64,000 nt of DNA from Streptomyces sp. NBC_00690. GTDB taxonomy: Bacteria; Actinomycetota; Actinomycetes; Streptomycetales; Streptomycetaceae. Shown here piece by piece: positions 44,906 through 54,212 of the stretch. The DNA lies in assembly GCF_036226685.1 (NCBI RefSeq), contig NZ_CP109009.1, forward strand, positions 558,001-622,000. The letters run 5' to 3'. Positions within the stretch are counted from its first letter, which is position 1. Each line of letters opens with the position of its first letter. Both the position numbers and the translations under genes were made by a program. The notes under the pieces are model-generated. The model saw only the letters and a list, made by a program, of their open reading frames with translations. It did not search any database and was not told the origin of the DNA.

Positions 44906-47125
44906 TCAGACGACATGGCGCGCTTCAAAAGGCTCACCGCGCCGCAAGGTTTCGAGGGCTCTCAAGGTGGCGACGGTGTCGGGATGCTCCTCGCCGAGTA
45001 CCCGTCGGCGCAGCGCGAGCACACTCCGGGAGATCCGCTCGGCCTCGGCGATCCTGCCCAGGGCTGCGAGTGTCCAGGCGAGTTCGTGCCGCGTGGTCAG
45101 CGTCTCCGGGTGACTCTCGCCCAGAACCTGCCGACGGGCACGGAGAACTTCTCGGTAGAGGGCCTCGGCCTCGGTGCGACCGCCGTCCATCCCGCGCACC
45201 CAGGCCAGTTCATGACGGGAGGCCAGGGTCTGCGGATGGTCCACGCCGAGTACCCGCCGACGATCCTCGTGAATCCGGCCGAGCGCAGTGGCCGCCTCGG
45301 TGTAGCGGCCCTGGTTGGCCATGGCCCAGGCGAGTTCGTGGGCGGTGGTCAGGGTGTCGGGCGAGTCATGGCCGCACACCGTCTCCCGGGCCGCCACCAC
45401 CTGACGGTAGGCGTCTTCGGCCTCCGCCCAACGCCCCTGACAGGCCGCGATCCAGGCGAGTTCATGACGACTGGCCAGGGTGTCCGGGTGCGCCTCTCCC
45501 AGCACCCGTCGACGGGCCGCGTACACCTGGCGGTAGAGGGTCTCGGCCTCCGGCCCGTCTCCCTGGAAGCAGATCTGCCAGGCACGCTGGTGTTGCAGGG
45601 CGAGCACGGCGGGATGGTCGGGGCCCAAGGGCGTCGAATGCTCCAGGCCCGTCAGACACAGCCGGGCGGCGGACCGGTGGGCGCCATCCCGGTCAGTGGC
45701 GCGGGCGACGTCGGCGGTGGCGTCTGCAAGCGCCGCCAACAGTGGTGGGTCCAGCCGACCCGCGGCGGTCCGGTGGAGTGCGCCGAGGTGGGGAGCGAGC
45801 CGCCGGTAGTGGTGCCAGTCCGCGGGCTGGTCCATCCGTAACCTGCCGATGGCGGCGACGAGCAACTCCGCAGCGGCTGCGGGTATCCGGCTGTTGCCCG
45901 CCCCCTCGGGGTCGTCGCCAGGGTTTCGGAGCGGCCCGAGGTGAAGCCTGCTGATGTCGGCCACCACCGGATGGACGGTCAGTCCGGCGCCGTCGGATTC
46001 CTGGTCCGCGGCCAGCAGCCCCACATCGACCAGTCCGCGCAGAGCCCGCTCCACGGCGGGCTCTGCTCCGGCGAGGGCCGCCAGGGCGGGCACGCCGGTG
46101 TCGATGAGCTCCCGAGGGACTGGTGCACCGGGCAGGTAGCACGACAGCAGCCGCAGCAAGGTGCGCGCCTCGGGGGCGCCCTGACGGTCGAGGGCGTCCA
46201 GGGAGATCTCCCAGGTGAGTGTCACCGTTGCGCGGGGGGCCGCAGCGGGTCCCGGATCCCCTGGCCAGCCATGGGTCAGCGGAGCGTCGAGGAGGGACCG
46301 GAACGCGGTGAAGGTCGCCCTGCGGGCGACACCGGAGCCGAGGTGGGCCCCCGCCAGGGTGAGGGTCAGTGGAAATCCGCCGAGGCGGTGGGCGAGATCC
46401 CGGGCGGCGCCCGGCCCACCCGCTCCCGGAGCCAGGTCGGTGAGCACCAGGGCGCCGGCCTCCTCATCGAGCAGGGGTACCGGCAGCAGGGTGGCGTTCC
46501 CGCCCCAGGCGTCCGCTCCCGCGTGTCTGGTCGTCACCACGATCAGGCCGCGTCCGACGGTGCGGAGCCAGCCGGGTCCGGTGAGAACGTGGGGGTCGTC
46601 GGCTTCATCCAGGACCAGCAGCCAGCCGGCCGGGGCTCGGCGGAGCACATCCCAGAAGCGGTCGGCGGCGTCTGCCGATCCGGCAGTCAGCGCTTCCAGA
46701 TCGGCCCGCTGGGCACCTGCCCGACGGGCGACGGAGACCAGACCGGCCGCGAGCACGTCCGGGTCGCGGCCGGACACCCACCACACCGCCCGTTCCCTCC
46801 CGCGGTGCCGGTCCTTGCGGGCCCACTCGGCCAGGGCAGTGGCCACGGTCGACTTGCCGACGCCCCCGGGTCCGGTGAGGACCAGGATTCCACCGCGCGG
46901 GCGGCGCACCCGCTTCCTCAGGGTGCCGAGGAGTTCGTCTCGCCCCCGCACCGGGCGCGGGGGCAGGGAGGGCGGGTGGACGGACGAGCCGTACGGTTCG
47001 GGCACGTACGGGGAGGGGTCGGGCGGCTGTGCCCGTCCATGGACGCGTAACTGTCTCCAGGCGATACCGAGCCCCAGGAGGGTGCCCACCGTGCCGACCA
47101 CTGCCACGCCCAACTCAGCGTCCAT
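44906..47125 (-). CDS. Membrane-anchored NB-ARC/TPR protein
   Basis: A 739-residue protein. Residues 1-25 form one membrane helix (ELGVAVVGTVGTLLGLGIAW), followed by a Pro-rich linker. An NB-ARC STAND ATPase follows at about 60-350, with Walker A LTGPGGVGKSTVA, Walker B WLLVLDEADDP and an HPVVADISRLH sensor-type block. The C-terminus, about 530-735, is a run of 42-residue kinesin-light-chain TPRs (RRVLGEAHPDTLASRHELAW and relatives, at least five copies). STAND proteins are switches that assemble on a ligand; no DNA-binding or nuclease domain is attached. The AAC(3) gene follows directly. Confidence 0.85.
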   Translation of the reverse strand: MDAELGVAVVGTVGTLLGLGIAWRQLRVHGRAQPPDPSPYVPEPYGSSVHPPSLPPRPVRGRDELLGTLRKRVRRPRGGILVLTGPGGVGKSTVATALAEWARKDRHRGRERAVWWVSGRDPDVLAAGLVSVARRAGAQRADLEALTAGSADAADRFWDVLRRAPAGWLLVLDEADDPHVLTGPGWLRTVGRGLIVVTTRHAGADAWGGNATLLPVPLLDEEAGALVLTDLAPGAGGPGAARDLAHRLGGFPLTLTLAGAHLGSGVARRATFTAFRSLLDAPLTHGWPGDPGPAAAPRATVTLTWEISLDALDRQGAPEARTLLRLLSCYLPGAPVPRELIDTGVPALAALAGAEPAVERALRGLVDVGLLAADQESDGAGLTVHPVVADISRLHLGPLRNPGDDPEGAGNSRIPAAAAELLVAAIGRLRMDQPADWHHYRRLAPHLGALHRTAAGRLDPPLLAALADATADVARATDRDGAHRSAARLCLTGLEHSTPLGPDHPAVLALQHQRAWQICFQGDGPEAETLYRQVYAARRRVLGEAHPDTLASRHELAWIAACQGRWAEAEDAYRQVVAARETVCGHDSPDTLTTAHELAWAMANQGRYTEAATALGRIHEDRRRVLGVDHPQTLASRHELAWVRGMDGGRTEAEALYREVLRARRQVLGESHPETLTTRHELAWTLAALGRIAEAERISRSVLALRRRVLGEEHPDTVATLRALETLRRGEPFEARHVV

Positions 47126-47314
47126 CGCTCCCCCAGCGACCGCGACCGGGTGCCGGCCGTACGGACCGGAACCATCCTGGCGCACCGACGGCCCACGGGG
47201 CAGGGGGTAGTCCACCCAGATCACCAGGGACCGATCGGGTGCCCACCTCCTGTCCGGTCGTCGGCCGGCACCGATCGGCCTCCGCTCCCAAGAACGCGAG
47301 TGCTTCTCCGTCGG

Positions 47315-47342
47315 CGTGGGCACACCCCCGGGTGTGCCCACG
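47315..47342 (-). terminator. Perfect 13-bp inverted repeat
   Basis: CGTGGGCACACCC pairs with GGGTGTGCCCACG around a 2-base centre. Its right end is ten bases beyond the stop of the UvrA-like gene, so a terminator is most likely; an operator for the NB-ARC gene 190 bases further on is also possible. Confidence 0.65.
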
Positions 47343-47351
47343 CCACTGCAC

Positions 47352-49637
47352 CTAGCGACCCACGTACCGTCGGAGGTGTTGTGCCGTCAGAGTGTCGCAA
47401 GAGGTGACGAGTTCGGTGGGAGTACCGGTGAACACCACGCGCCCACCGTCGTGGCCGCCACCGGGGCCGAGGTCCACCAGCCAGTCGGCGTGGGCCATGA
47501 CCGCCTGGTGGTGCTCGATCACCACGACCGTGTTGCCCTCGTCGACCAGTCGGTCGAGCAGGGCGAGCAGCTTGTCCACGTCGGCCATGTGAAGGCCGGT
47601 GGTCGGCTCGTCGAGGATGTAGGTGGAGGACTTCTCCGCCATGTGGATCGCCAGTTTGATCCGTTGCCTCTCGCCTCCGGAGAGGGTGTTCAGCGGCTGG
47701 CCGAGTCGGAGGTATCCGAGGCCGACGTCATTGAGTCGCCCAAGGATGGTGTGGGCCTGGCCGGACGGGAAGAAGTCGTACGCCTCCGCGATCGACAGCC
47801 CGAGGACCTCGCTGATGTTCTTGCCCCGCAGTTGGTAGGTGAGCACCTGGGGGGTGAACCGCTTGCCCTCGCACTTTTCGCAGACCGAGGCGACACCGGC
47901 CATCATGGCGAGATCGGTGTAGACGAGTCCGATGCCGTTGCAGTGGGTGCAGGCCCCTTCGGAGTTGGCGCTGAAGAGGGCGGCCTTGACGCCATTGGCC
48001 TTGGCGAACGCGGTGCGGATGGGGTTGAGCAGACCCGTGTAAGTGGCGGGATTCGAGCGCCGCGAGCCCCGGATCGGGGATTGATCGGCGACGACGACCC
48101 CCTCCCGGTCCGCGAGGTAGCCATGGATCAGGGAGCTCTTTCCTGATCCGGCGACACCGGTGACGACGGTGAGCACCGCGAGTGGGATGTCGACGCTGAC
48201 GTCCTGGAGGTTGTGTCGGTCCGCCCCCTTGATGGAGATCTGTCCGCGCGGTGTGCGGACGTTCTCGCGGAGCCGGGTTCGATGTTCCAGATGGCGCCCG
48301 GTCAGTGTGTCGGAGGCGCGCAGCCCGGCGACGTCCCCGCTGAAGCAGATCTCGCCGCCCCCTTCACCGGCACCCGGCCCGAGGTCCACCACATGGTCGG
48401 CGATCGCGATGACCTCGGGCTTGTGCTCCACGACGAGGACGGTGTTGCCCTTGTCCCGCAGGAGGAGGAGCAGGTCGTTCATGCGTTGGATGTCGTGCGG
48501 GTGCAGTCCGATGGTGGGTTCGTCGAAGACGTAGGTCACATCGGTGAGGCTGGAGCCCAGGTGCCGGACCATCTTCACCCGCTGGGCCTCGCCACCGGAA
48601 AGGGTGGAGGCGGGTCGGTCCAGGCTGAGGTAGCCGAGGCCGATTTCGGTGAGGGAGTCCAGGAGGTGACGCAGTCCGGCCAGCAGGGGGGCGACCGAGG
48701 GGTCCTCGATGGTGCGGATGAAGTCGGCGAGATCGCTGATCTGCATCGACGAGCACTGGGCGATGTTCACACCGTCGATCGTCGAGGAGAGGGCTGCCTG
48801 GCTGAGGCGCGTGCCTTCGCACTCGGGGCAGCGGGTGAAGACCACCGCGCGGTCGACGAAGGTGCGGATGTGGGGCTGGAGCGCCTCGCGGTCCTTGACG
48901 AGCCATGTGCGCTGGAGCTTGGCGGCGAGCCCTTCGTAGGTGAAGTTGTTGGATCCGACCTTGACCTTGACGGGCTCTTTGTGGAGGAGGTCCGCCCATT
49001 CCTGGTCGGTGAACTCGTGCAGCTTCTTGTCGGGGTCGAAGAAGCCGGAGCCGGCGGTGATGGACCATGGCCAGGAGTCCACGGCATGGCCGGGGATGGT
49101 GATCGCGCCCTCGTTCAGGGACTTCGCCCGGTCGACCAGCTGGTCGATATCGATCTGTGATATCTCGCCGAGGCCCTCACATCGGGCGCACATCCCTTCG
49201 GGCAGATTGAAGCTGAAGGCTCCTGACGTACCGATGTGGGGGGTGCCCAGACGGCTGTAGACGATGCGCAACATGGTGTAGGCGTCGGTGGCGGTGCCCA
49301 CGGTGGAGCGCGAGTTGGCGCCCATCCGCTCCTGGTCGACCACGATCGCCGCACTGAGGTTGTGCAGACCGTCGACGTCCGGTCGGCCGAGGCTCGGCAT
49401 GAACGACTGGATGAATGCGGTGTAGGTCTCGTTGATCAGCCGCTGGGACTCGGCGGCGATGGTCCCGAAGACCAGACTCGACTTGCCGGACCCGGACACG
49501 CCGGTGAAGACGGTGAGACGGCGCTTGGGAAGGTCGATGTCGACATTGCGTAGATTGTTCTCACGTGCTCCTCGAACCTGAATCACGCTGTGAAGATCGG
49601 CGGGCATCTGCGGCGACGGGATGTCAGCGGCGGACAT
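47352..49637 (-). CDS. UvrA-like drug-resistance ATPase, DrrC class
   Basis: A 761-residue double ABC ATPase of the short UvrA class. Two Walker A motifs (GVSGSGKSSL, GVAGSGKSSL), two signatures ([16 protein letters not shown]), and CxxC zinc pairs (CARCEGLG, CPECEGTR, CTHCNGIG, CEKCEGKR) are all present. At about 760 residues it is shorter than repair UvrA (about 950-1000). DrrC of the daunorubicin producer is of this kind and helps DNA recover from an intercalating drug. The N-terminus IQVRGARENNLRNVDIDLPK is typical. It is not part of a visible biosynthetic cluster. A hairpin follows its stop. Confidence 0.9.
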   Translation of the reverse strand: MSAADIPSPQMPADLHSVIQVRGARENNLRNVDIDLPKRRLTVFTGVSGSGKSSLVFGTIAAESQRLINETYTAFIQSFMPSLGRPDVDGLHNLSAAIVVDQERMGANSRSTVGTATDAYTMLRIVYSRLGTPHIGTSGAFSFNLPEGMCARCEGLGEISQIDIDQLVDRAKSLNEGAITIPGHAVDSWPWSITAGSGFFDPDKKLHEFTDQEWADLLHKEPVKVKVGSNNFTYEGLAAKLQRTWLVKDREALQPHIRTFVDRAVVFTRCPECEGTRLSQAALSSTIDGVNIAQCSSMQISDLADFIRTIEDPSVAPLLAGLRHLLDSLTEIGLGYLSLDRPASTLSGGEAQRVKMVRHLGSSLTDVTYVFDEPTIGLHPHDIQRMNDLLLLLRDKGNTVLVVEHKPEVIAIADHVVDLGPGAGEGGGEICFSGDVAGLRASDTLTGRHLEHRTRLRENVRTPRGQISIKGADRHNLQDVSVDIPLAVLTVVTGVAGSGKSSLIHGYLADREGVVVADQSPIRGSRRSNPATYTGLLNPIRTAFAKANGVKAALFSANSEGACTHCNGIGLVYTDLAMMAGVASVCEKCEGKRFTPQVLTYQLRGKNISEVLGLSIAEAYDFFPSGQAHTILGRLNDVGLGYLRLGQPLNTLSGGERQRIKLAIHMAEKSSTYILDEPTTGLHMADVDKLLALLDRLVDEGNTVVVIEHHQAVMAHADWLVDLGPGGGHDGGRVVFTGTPTELVTSCDTLTAQHLRRYVGR

Positions 49638-50107
49638 AGAGAAGGGCCTTTCCTTTTCCTCGATCGTGGATCATGGAGAAACGTCCTGCTGGAACGCGGT
49701 GCCCAGGCCAGCGCCGTCATGATGCGCAAGGGCGGGACGTGGTCTCCGCACCCAATCTTCGCGCACCGGCGAGGGGCCTTGGTCGCGATGGGGACGATGA
49801 GAACTCTCTCCTTCGTCGACCTCACGGGCACCCCCCGGGTGAGACTCGTTGTCAGCTGCGCATCGGCATGCCCACGGAGTGCGATTCAGGCGCACCCGGG
49901 GGGATGCCAGCACACAGAAGTACCTAAAAGGTCCAGACCTATTGACGGGCTGGTCTAGTCCTTTTAATCTCTGCTCACCTCAGCGGATTTGGTTCTCGAC
50001 GTGCGCACGTCCAGACCCAACACGCATGACCCCCACGCATTTTGAGCGAGGCCGATTCACCCCCGCGCCCCACACGGGCGGCGGGCCCCCCACCAGGAGG
50101 ACCGACC
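49638..50107. other. Divergent promoter region of UvrA-like gene and chitinase
   Basis: No gene that I would defend. Contents: a near-perfect long inverted repeat (arms at 49826-49841 and 49892-49907, one bulge), and the chitinase promoter with two DasR-type repeats at 49929-49970. Confidence 0.6.
49929..49970 (+). promoter_or_regulatory. Chitinase promoter with DasR-type repeats
   Basis: TTGACG (49942-49947), 17 bases, TAATCT (49965-49970) is a near-consensus vegetative promoter. Two 12-bp repeats, AGGTCCAGACCT at 49929-49940 and TGGTCTAGTCCT at 49951-49962, flank and overlap the -35 and spacer. This is the arrangement known from Streptomyces chitinase genes, where DasR and other factors control them in response to N-acetylglucosamine and chitin. 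Confidence 0.85.
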
Positions 50108-52573
50108 GTGCTGTCCCTCACCCGTAAGAGAGCATCGCTGCTCGCCGTCGGCGCTGCCGCCGCCGCGCTGGTGGCCACCTCGCTCTCCCCTGGCGTCTCG
50201 GAGGCCGCCTCCCAGGAGGCGTGTCGCCCCGACGGCCTCTACTCGACTCCGGGCGTCGATGTCCCGTACTGCTCCATCTACGACGCCGACGGGCGCGAGA
50301 AGATGGGTACGGACCACCAGCGCCGCATCATCGGGTACTTCACCAACTGGCGTACGGGCAAGGACGGCGCACCCGCCTACCTCGTCTCGGACATCCCGTG
50401 GAAGAAGATCACCCACATCAACTACGCGTTCGCGCACGTCGACCAGACCAACAAGCTGTCGGTCGGCGCGGACGGGCCGGACAACCCCTCGACCGGGATG
50501 ACCTGGCCGGGCGTCACCGGTGCCGAGATGGACCCGGGCTACGCCTACAAGGGCCACTTCAACCTTCTGAACAAGTACAAGAAGGTCAACCCGCATGTGA
50601 AGACGCTGGTTTCGGTCGGCGGCTGGGCCGAGACCGGAGGCATCCTCCAGGGTGACAACCGGATCAACTCCGGTGGCTTCTACTCGATGACCACGAACGC
50701 CGACGGTTCGGTGAACACGGCGGGCATCAACACCTTCGCCGACTCGGCCGTCGACTTCATCAAGAAGTACGGCTTCAACGGCGTCGACGTCGACTACGAG
50801 TACCCGACGTCGATGAAGGACGCGGGCCACCCCGCCGACCACACCCTGGCCAACGGCCGTCGTGCGGGCCTGGCCAAGAGCTACTCCGTGCTGATGAAGA
50901 CCCTGCGCGAGAAGCTGGACCGCGCCGGCGCGGCGGACGGCAAGCACTACATGCTGACCGTGGCCGCCCCTTCGTCGGGATACCTGCTGCGGGGCATGGA
51001 GACCTTCCAGGTGCAGAAGTACCTGGACTACGTCAACATCATGTCCTACGACCTGCACGGTGCCTGGAACGAGCACGTCGGCCCCAACGCGGCGCTCTAC
51101 GACGACGGCAAGGACAGCGAGCTCGCCGGAGCGAACGTCTACGGCACCTCGCAGTACGGCGGAATCGGGTACCTCAACACGGACTGGGCGTACCACTACT
51201 TCCGCGGCTCGATGCCCGCGGGCCGCATCAACGTGGGACTCCCGTACTACACCCGCGGCTTCAAGAACGTCCAGGGCGGTACGGACGGTCTGTGGGGCAA
51301 GGCCGCTGCCACCACCTGTCCCGCCGGGTCGAACCTGACCAAGTGCGGTGACGGTGCGGTCGGCATCGACAACCTGTGGAGCGAGAAGGACACCGCGGGC
51401 AAGGAGTCGCCCGCCGGCTCCAACCCGATGTGGCACGCCAAGAACCTGGAGAAGGGCGTCGTCGGCGACTACCTCCCCAAGTACGGCTTCCCGGCGAACA
51501 CCACGCTGACCGGCACCTACGCCCGCAAGTACGACTCGACGCTGGTCGCGCCGTGGCTGTGGAACGCGCAGAAGAAGGTCTTCCTCTCCACCGAGGACGA
51601 GCAGTCCATCACCACCAAGGCCGACTACGTGGTGAACAAGGGCATCGGCGGCACGATGATCTGGGAGCTGGCGGGCGACTACGCCTGGAACGCGACCAAG
51701 GGTCAGTACGAGCCCGGTGAGACCCTCACCACGCTGATGTACGAGAAGTTCAAGGCGGCGGCCCCCTACGGCGCCAAGAAGTCCAACACCGCCCTGCCCA
51801 CCGAGGCAGTCAACGTGGACGTCGACTTCGGTCAGTTCGCCCTCGGTGACAGCAACTATCCGATCAGCCCCAAGCTGACGATCACCAACAACACCAAGAC
51901 GGCACTGCCCGGCGGCACCGAGTTCCAGTTCGACTACGGAACCTCGGCTCCGGCCAACGCCAAGGACCAGTCCGGCTTCGGTGCCACCATCGTCAAGAGC
52001 GACCACACCGGCAACAACATCGGTGGTCTGAAGGGTGACTTCAACCGGGTCTCCCTGAAGCTGCCGGCGTGGCAGACGGTCGCCCCGGGCGCCTCGGTCC
52101 AGCTCGACTTCGTGTACTACATGCCGGTGTCCACCCCGTCCAACTGGACGGTGAAGATCGGCACCAAGACGTACGCGATCGCCAGCGACCTGGCCCGTGG
52201 CACCACCGTGGTCGAGCCCGGTGGCAACACCACCGGTGGTACGACGTCCGGCACGACCAGTGGAACCACCAGCGGCACCACCGGTGAGACCACGAGCGGT
52301 ACCACTGCAGGCACGACGAGCGGTACCACCACGGGCACGACCAGCGGTACCACCAGTGGCACCACGACCGGGACCACCGCGGGTACGACGGGCACCACCG
52401 CTGGAACCGGCGGCACCTGCACCGCGCCTCCGTGGAGCGCAGGCACCGAGTACCCGGGCAGCACGACCGTGTCGCACAAGTCGAAGAACTGGAAGTCGAA
52501 GTGGTGGACGAAGGGCGATGAGCCCGGAACCACCGGCGAATGGGGAGTCTGGACGGATCTCGGTCCCTGCTGA
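50108..52573 (+). CDS. Secreted GH18 chitinase with CBM5/12
   Basis: An 821-residue extracellular endochitinase. GTG follows AGGAGG by seven bases. A signal peptide ([20 protein letters not shown]) ends near residue 38. The GH18 barrel spans about 60-560, with SVGGW and the catalytic [11 protein letters not shown]; the acid/base is the Glu. A beta-sandwich module of about 120 residues follows ([20 protein letters not shown]). Next is a Thr/Gly/Ser linker of about 65 residues made of GTTSGTT-like units, then a C-terminal CBM5/12-type chitin-binding domain ([23 protein letters not shown]) closed by two cysteines. It degrades chitin for growth. Confidence 0.95.
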   Translation: MLSLTRKRASLLAVGAAAAALVATSLSPGVSEAASQEACRPDGLYSTPGVDVPYCSIYDADGREKMGTDHQRRIIGYFTNWRTGKDGAPAYLVSDIPWKKITHINYAFAHVDQTNKLSVGADGPDNPSTGMTWPGVTGAEMDPGYAYKGHFNLLNKYKKVNPHVKTLVSVGGWAETGGILQGDNRINSGGFYSMTTNADGSVNTAGINTFADSAVDFIKKYGFNGVDVDYEYPTSMKDAGHPADHTLANGRRAGLAKSYSVLMKTLREKLDRAGAADGKHYMLTVAAPSSGYLLRGMETFQVQKYLDYVNIMSYDLHGAWNEHVGPNAALYDDGKDSELAGANVYGTSQYGGIGYLNTDWAYHYFRGSMPAGRINVGLPYYTRGFKNVQGGTDGLWGKAAATTCPAGSNLTKCGDGAVGIDNLWSEKDTAGKESPAGSNPMWHAKNLEKGVVGDYLPKYGFPANTTLTGTYARKYDSTLVAPWLWNAQKKVFLSTEDEQSITTKADYVVNKGIGGTMIWELAGDYAWNATKGQYEPGETLTTLMYEKFKAAAPYGAKKSNTALPTEAVNVDVDFGQFALGDSNYPISPKLTITNNTKTALPGGTEFQFDYGTSAPANAKDQSGFGATIVKSDHTGNNIGGLKGDFNRVSLKLPAWQTVAPGASVQLDFVYYMPVSTPSNWTVKIGTKTYAIASDLARGTTVVEPGGNTTGGTTSGTTSGTTSGTTGETTSGTTAGTTSGTTTGTTSGTTSGTTTGTTAGTTGTTAGTGGTCTAPPWSAGTEYPGSTTVSHKSKNWKSKWWTKGDEPGTTGEWGVWTDLGPC
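52220..52415 (+). repeat. Repetitive chitinase linker region
   Basis: In-frame short repeats (ACCAGCGGCACCACC-like) that encode the Gly-Thr-Thr-Ser linker between the beta-sandwich and the chitin-binding domain. Such tracts are prone to slippage and often vary in length between strains. Confidence 0.75.
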
Positions 52574-52883
52574 CCGGGTGACCAGCTCCTGACCCCGTAG
52601 AACCCGAAGGCCCCCGGCGGCGCAATCCCTGACCTTGTCGCCACCGGGGGCCTTCGTCATACCCGCGCACCGCAACGCCCCGACGGTCATCGCACGACGT
52701 CCGGTGCGGACGTCCGACAACCGATCGAAGCGCCCGAACCACACCGGATGCACACCATCCTGGACGACCCGGGAATTCCGCACACTCACCTCACCAGCGC
52801 ACGACCCCGGGTGGAGATCGAGAATGCTCAATAGCTACCAGAGTCTGATGCCTTCAACCCCCGAACGATCTAGCGTCGTTGGC
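52574..52883. other. Intergenic region with terminator
   Basis: 310 bases; holds the chitinase terminator at 52605-52656 and the promoter side of the next hydrolase. Confidence 0.55.
52605..52656 (+). terminator. Chitinase terminator
   Basis: CGAAGGCCCCCGG and CCGGGGGCCTTCG form a perfect 13-bp stem; the 26-base loop contains a further GGCG/CGCC pairing. Starts 32 bases after the stop. Confidence 0.8.
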
Positions 52884-54074
52884 ATGGTCAAACTCACCCG
52901 GACGGCCACGGCCGTCACCCTCGCCCTGTCACTCGCCGCACCCCTCACCATCGCCGGCAGCGCGAACGCCGCGACGGGCACCCAGGACACCGTCGCCCGC
53001 AGCGCCCCGGCGTCCGTCGCGGACTTCCCGCGACTTCCCCGCCCGACCGGGAAGTACGCGGTCGCCAGCACCACCTTCCACCTCGTGGACCAGTCCCGCC
53101 CGGACCCTTGGGTGCCCAGCGCCGAGGGCCGCGAGTTGATGGTCACCCTCCACTACCCCGCCGCCCGCGCGGGCGACGGCCGCCACGCCCGCTACGCCAC
53201 CGCGGAGGAAGCGAGGCTGCTGGTGGAGGGCAGCCAACTCGGCGGACTCGTGCCACCGGAGAAGCTCAGCGGCATGCGGACCCACAGCCGGGTCGGTGCA
53301 CGCCCCGCGCCGGGGCAGTTCCCCCTGGTGGTCCTCTCCCCCGGATTCACCGTCTCCCGGTACACCCAGACAGCGCTGGCGGAAGACCTCGCCAGCCGCG
53401 GCTACGTCGCGGCCTCCGTCGACCACGCGTACGAGTCCTACGGCATCGCCGTCCCGGGCAACCGGATGCTGACCTGTGTCGCGTGCACGGCACTGGAGGG
53501 AGGTACGTCGGGCAGCGTGGTCACCTCGACCCGGGCCAAGGACGTGTCGTACCTCCTCGACGCGCTGGTCGGCCCGGCTCCCGTGTGGCGCAACGCCGAG
53601 ATCATCGACAGCGACCACATCGGCATGGTCGGCCATTCCATCGGAGGTGCGAGCGCCGCCACCGCCATGGTCGCCGACAGCAGGGTGGACGCCGGCATCA
53701 ACATGGACGGGGCGTTCTGGGAGCCGCTCCCACCGGAAGGGCTCCGAGGTCGGCCCTTCATGATGGTCGGCGCGGACGACGGGATGCACGATCCCGACGG
53801 CGGGGACCGTAGCTGGACGGAGATGTGGCCCAAGCTGGACGGCTGGAAGCGCTGGCTCACCTTCGCCGGGTCGGACCATATGTCGTTCTCGGACAGTCCC
53901 CTCATCTCTGAACACTTTGGTCTGCCCCAGACGGCCCTGCCCGCCAAACGCACCGTCAAGCTCACCCGCACCTATGTGGCGGCCTTCTTCGACCAGCACC
54001 TACGGGGTCGGCCCCAACCACTCCTGAAGGGCCCCACCGACGCCAACCCCGAGGTGAAGTTCCACAACCCTTGA
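52884..54074 (+). CDS. Secreted alpha/beta hydrolase, PAF-acetylhydrolase-like
   Basis: A 396-residue hydrolase. It has a signal peptide (KLTRTATAVTLALSLAAP...SANAA) of about 30 residues. The mature part resembles platelet-activating-factor acetylhydrolase-type lipases: FPLVVLSPGF oxyanion strand, VDHAYES, nucleophile GHSIGG, and FAGSDHMSFSD with the catalytic histidine. It is secreted and probably cleaves short acyl esters or lipids. The ATG lacks a clear ribosome binding site; TAGCGT eight bases before the start hints at a leaderless message. A second gene of the same family lies at 55321-56451. Confidence 0.85.
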   Translation: MVKLTRTATAVTLALSLAAPLTIAGSANAATGTQDTVARSAPASVADFPRLPRPTGKYAVASTTFHLVDQSRPDPWVPSAEGRELMVTLHYPAARAGDGRHARYATAEEARLLVEGSQLGGLVPPEKLSGMRTHSRVGARPAPGQFPLVVLSPGFTVSRYTQTALAEDLASRGYVAASVDHAYESYGIAVPGNRMLTCVACTALEGGTSGSVVTSTRAKDVSYLLDALVGPAPVWRNAEIIDSDHIGMVGHSIGGASAATAMVADSRVDAGINMDGAFWEPLPPEGLRGRPFMMVGADDGMHDPDGGDRSWTEMWPKLDGWKRWLTFAGSDHMSFSDSPLISEHFGLPQTALPAKRTVKLTRTYVAAFFDQHLRGRPQPLLKGPTDANPEVKFHNP

Positions 54075-54081
54075 GCAAGCC

Positions 54082-54115
54082 GCTGTCCCACCGCCCGCAT
54101 GGGCGGTGGGACAGC
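54082..54115. terminator. Perfect 15-bp hairpin between convergent genes
   Basis: GCTGTCCCACCGCCC/GGGCGGTGGGACAGC with a GCAT tetraloop, seven bases past the hydrolase stop and about 100 bases beyond the convergent GNAT gene. Confidence 0.85.
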
Positions 54116-54212
54116 CGTCCGCGAGCGCATCCGACGTGCAGTGAGCCCCGGCCCCTCCCCTACCCCGGCAGCGATTCGCACCGGTTCGGGGAGGGGCCGG
54201 GCATGCAACGTC

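Noticed and set aside
52871..52884. Leaderless promoter (TAGCGT) for the first secreted hydrolase
   Set aside because: No acceptable -35 element at 16-18 bases; mentioned in the gene entry but not listed as a promoter.
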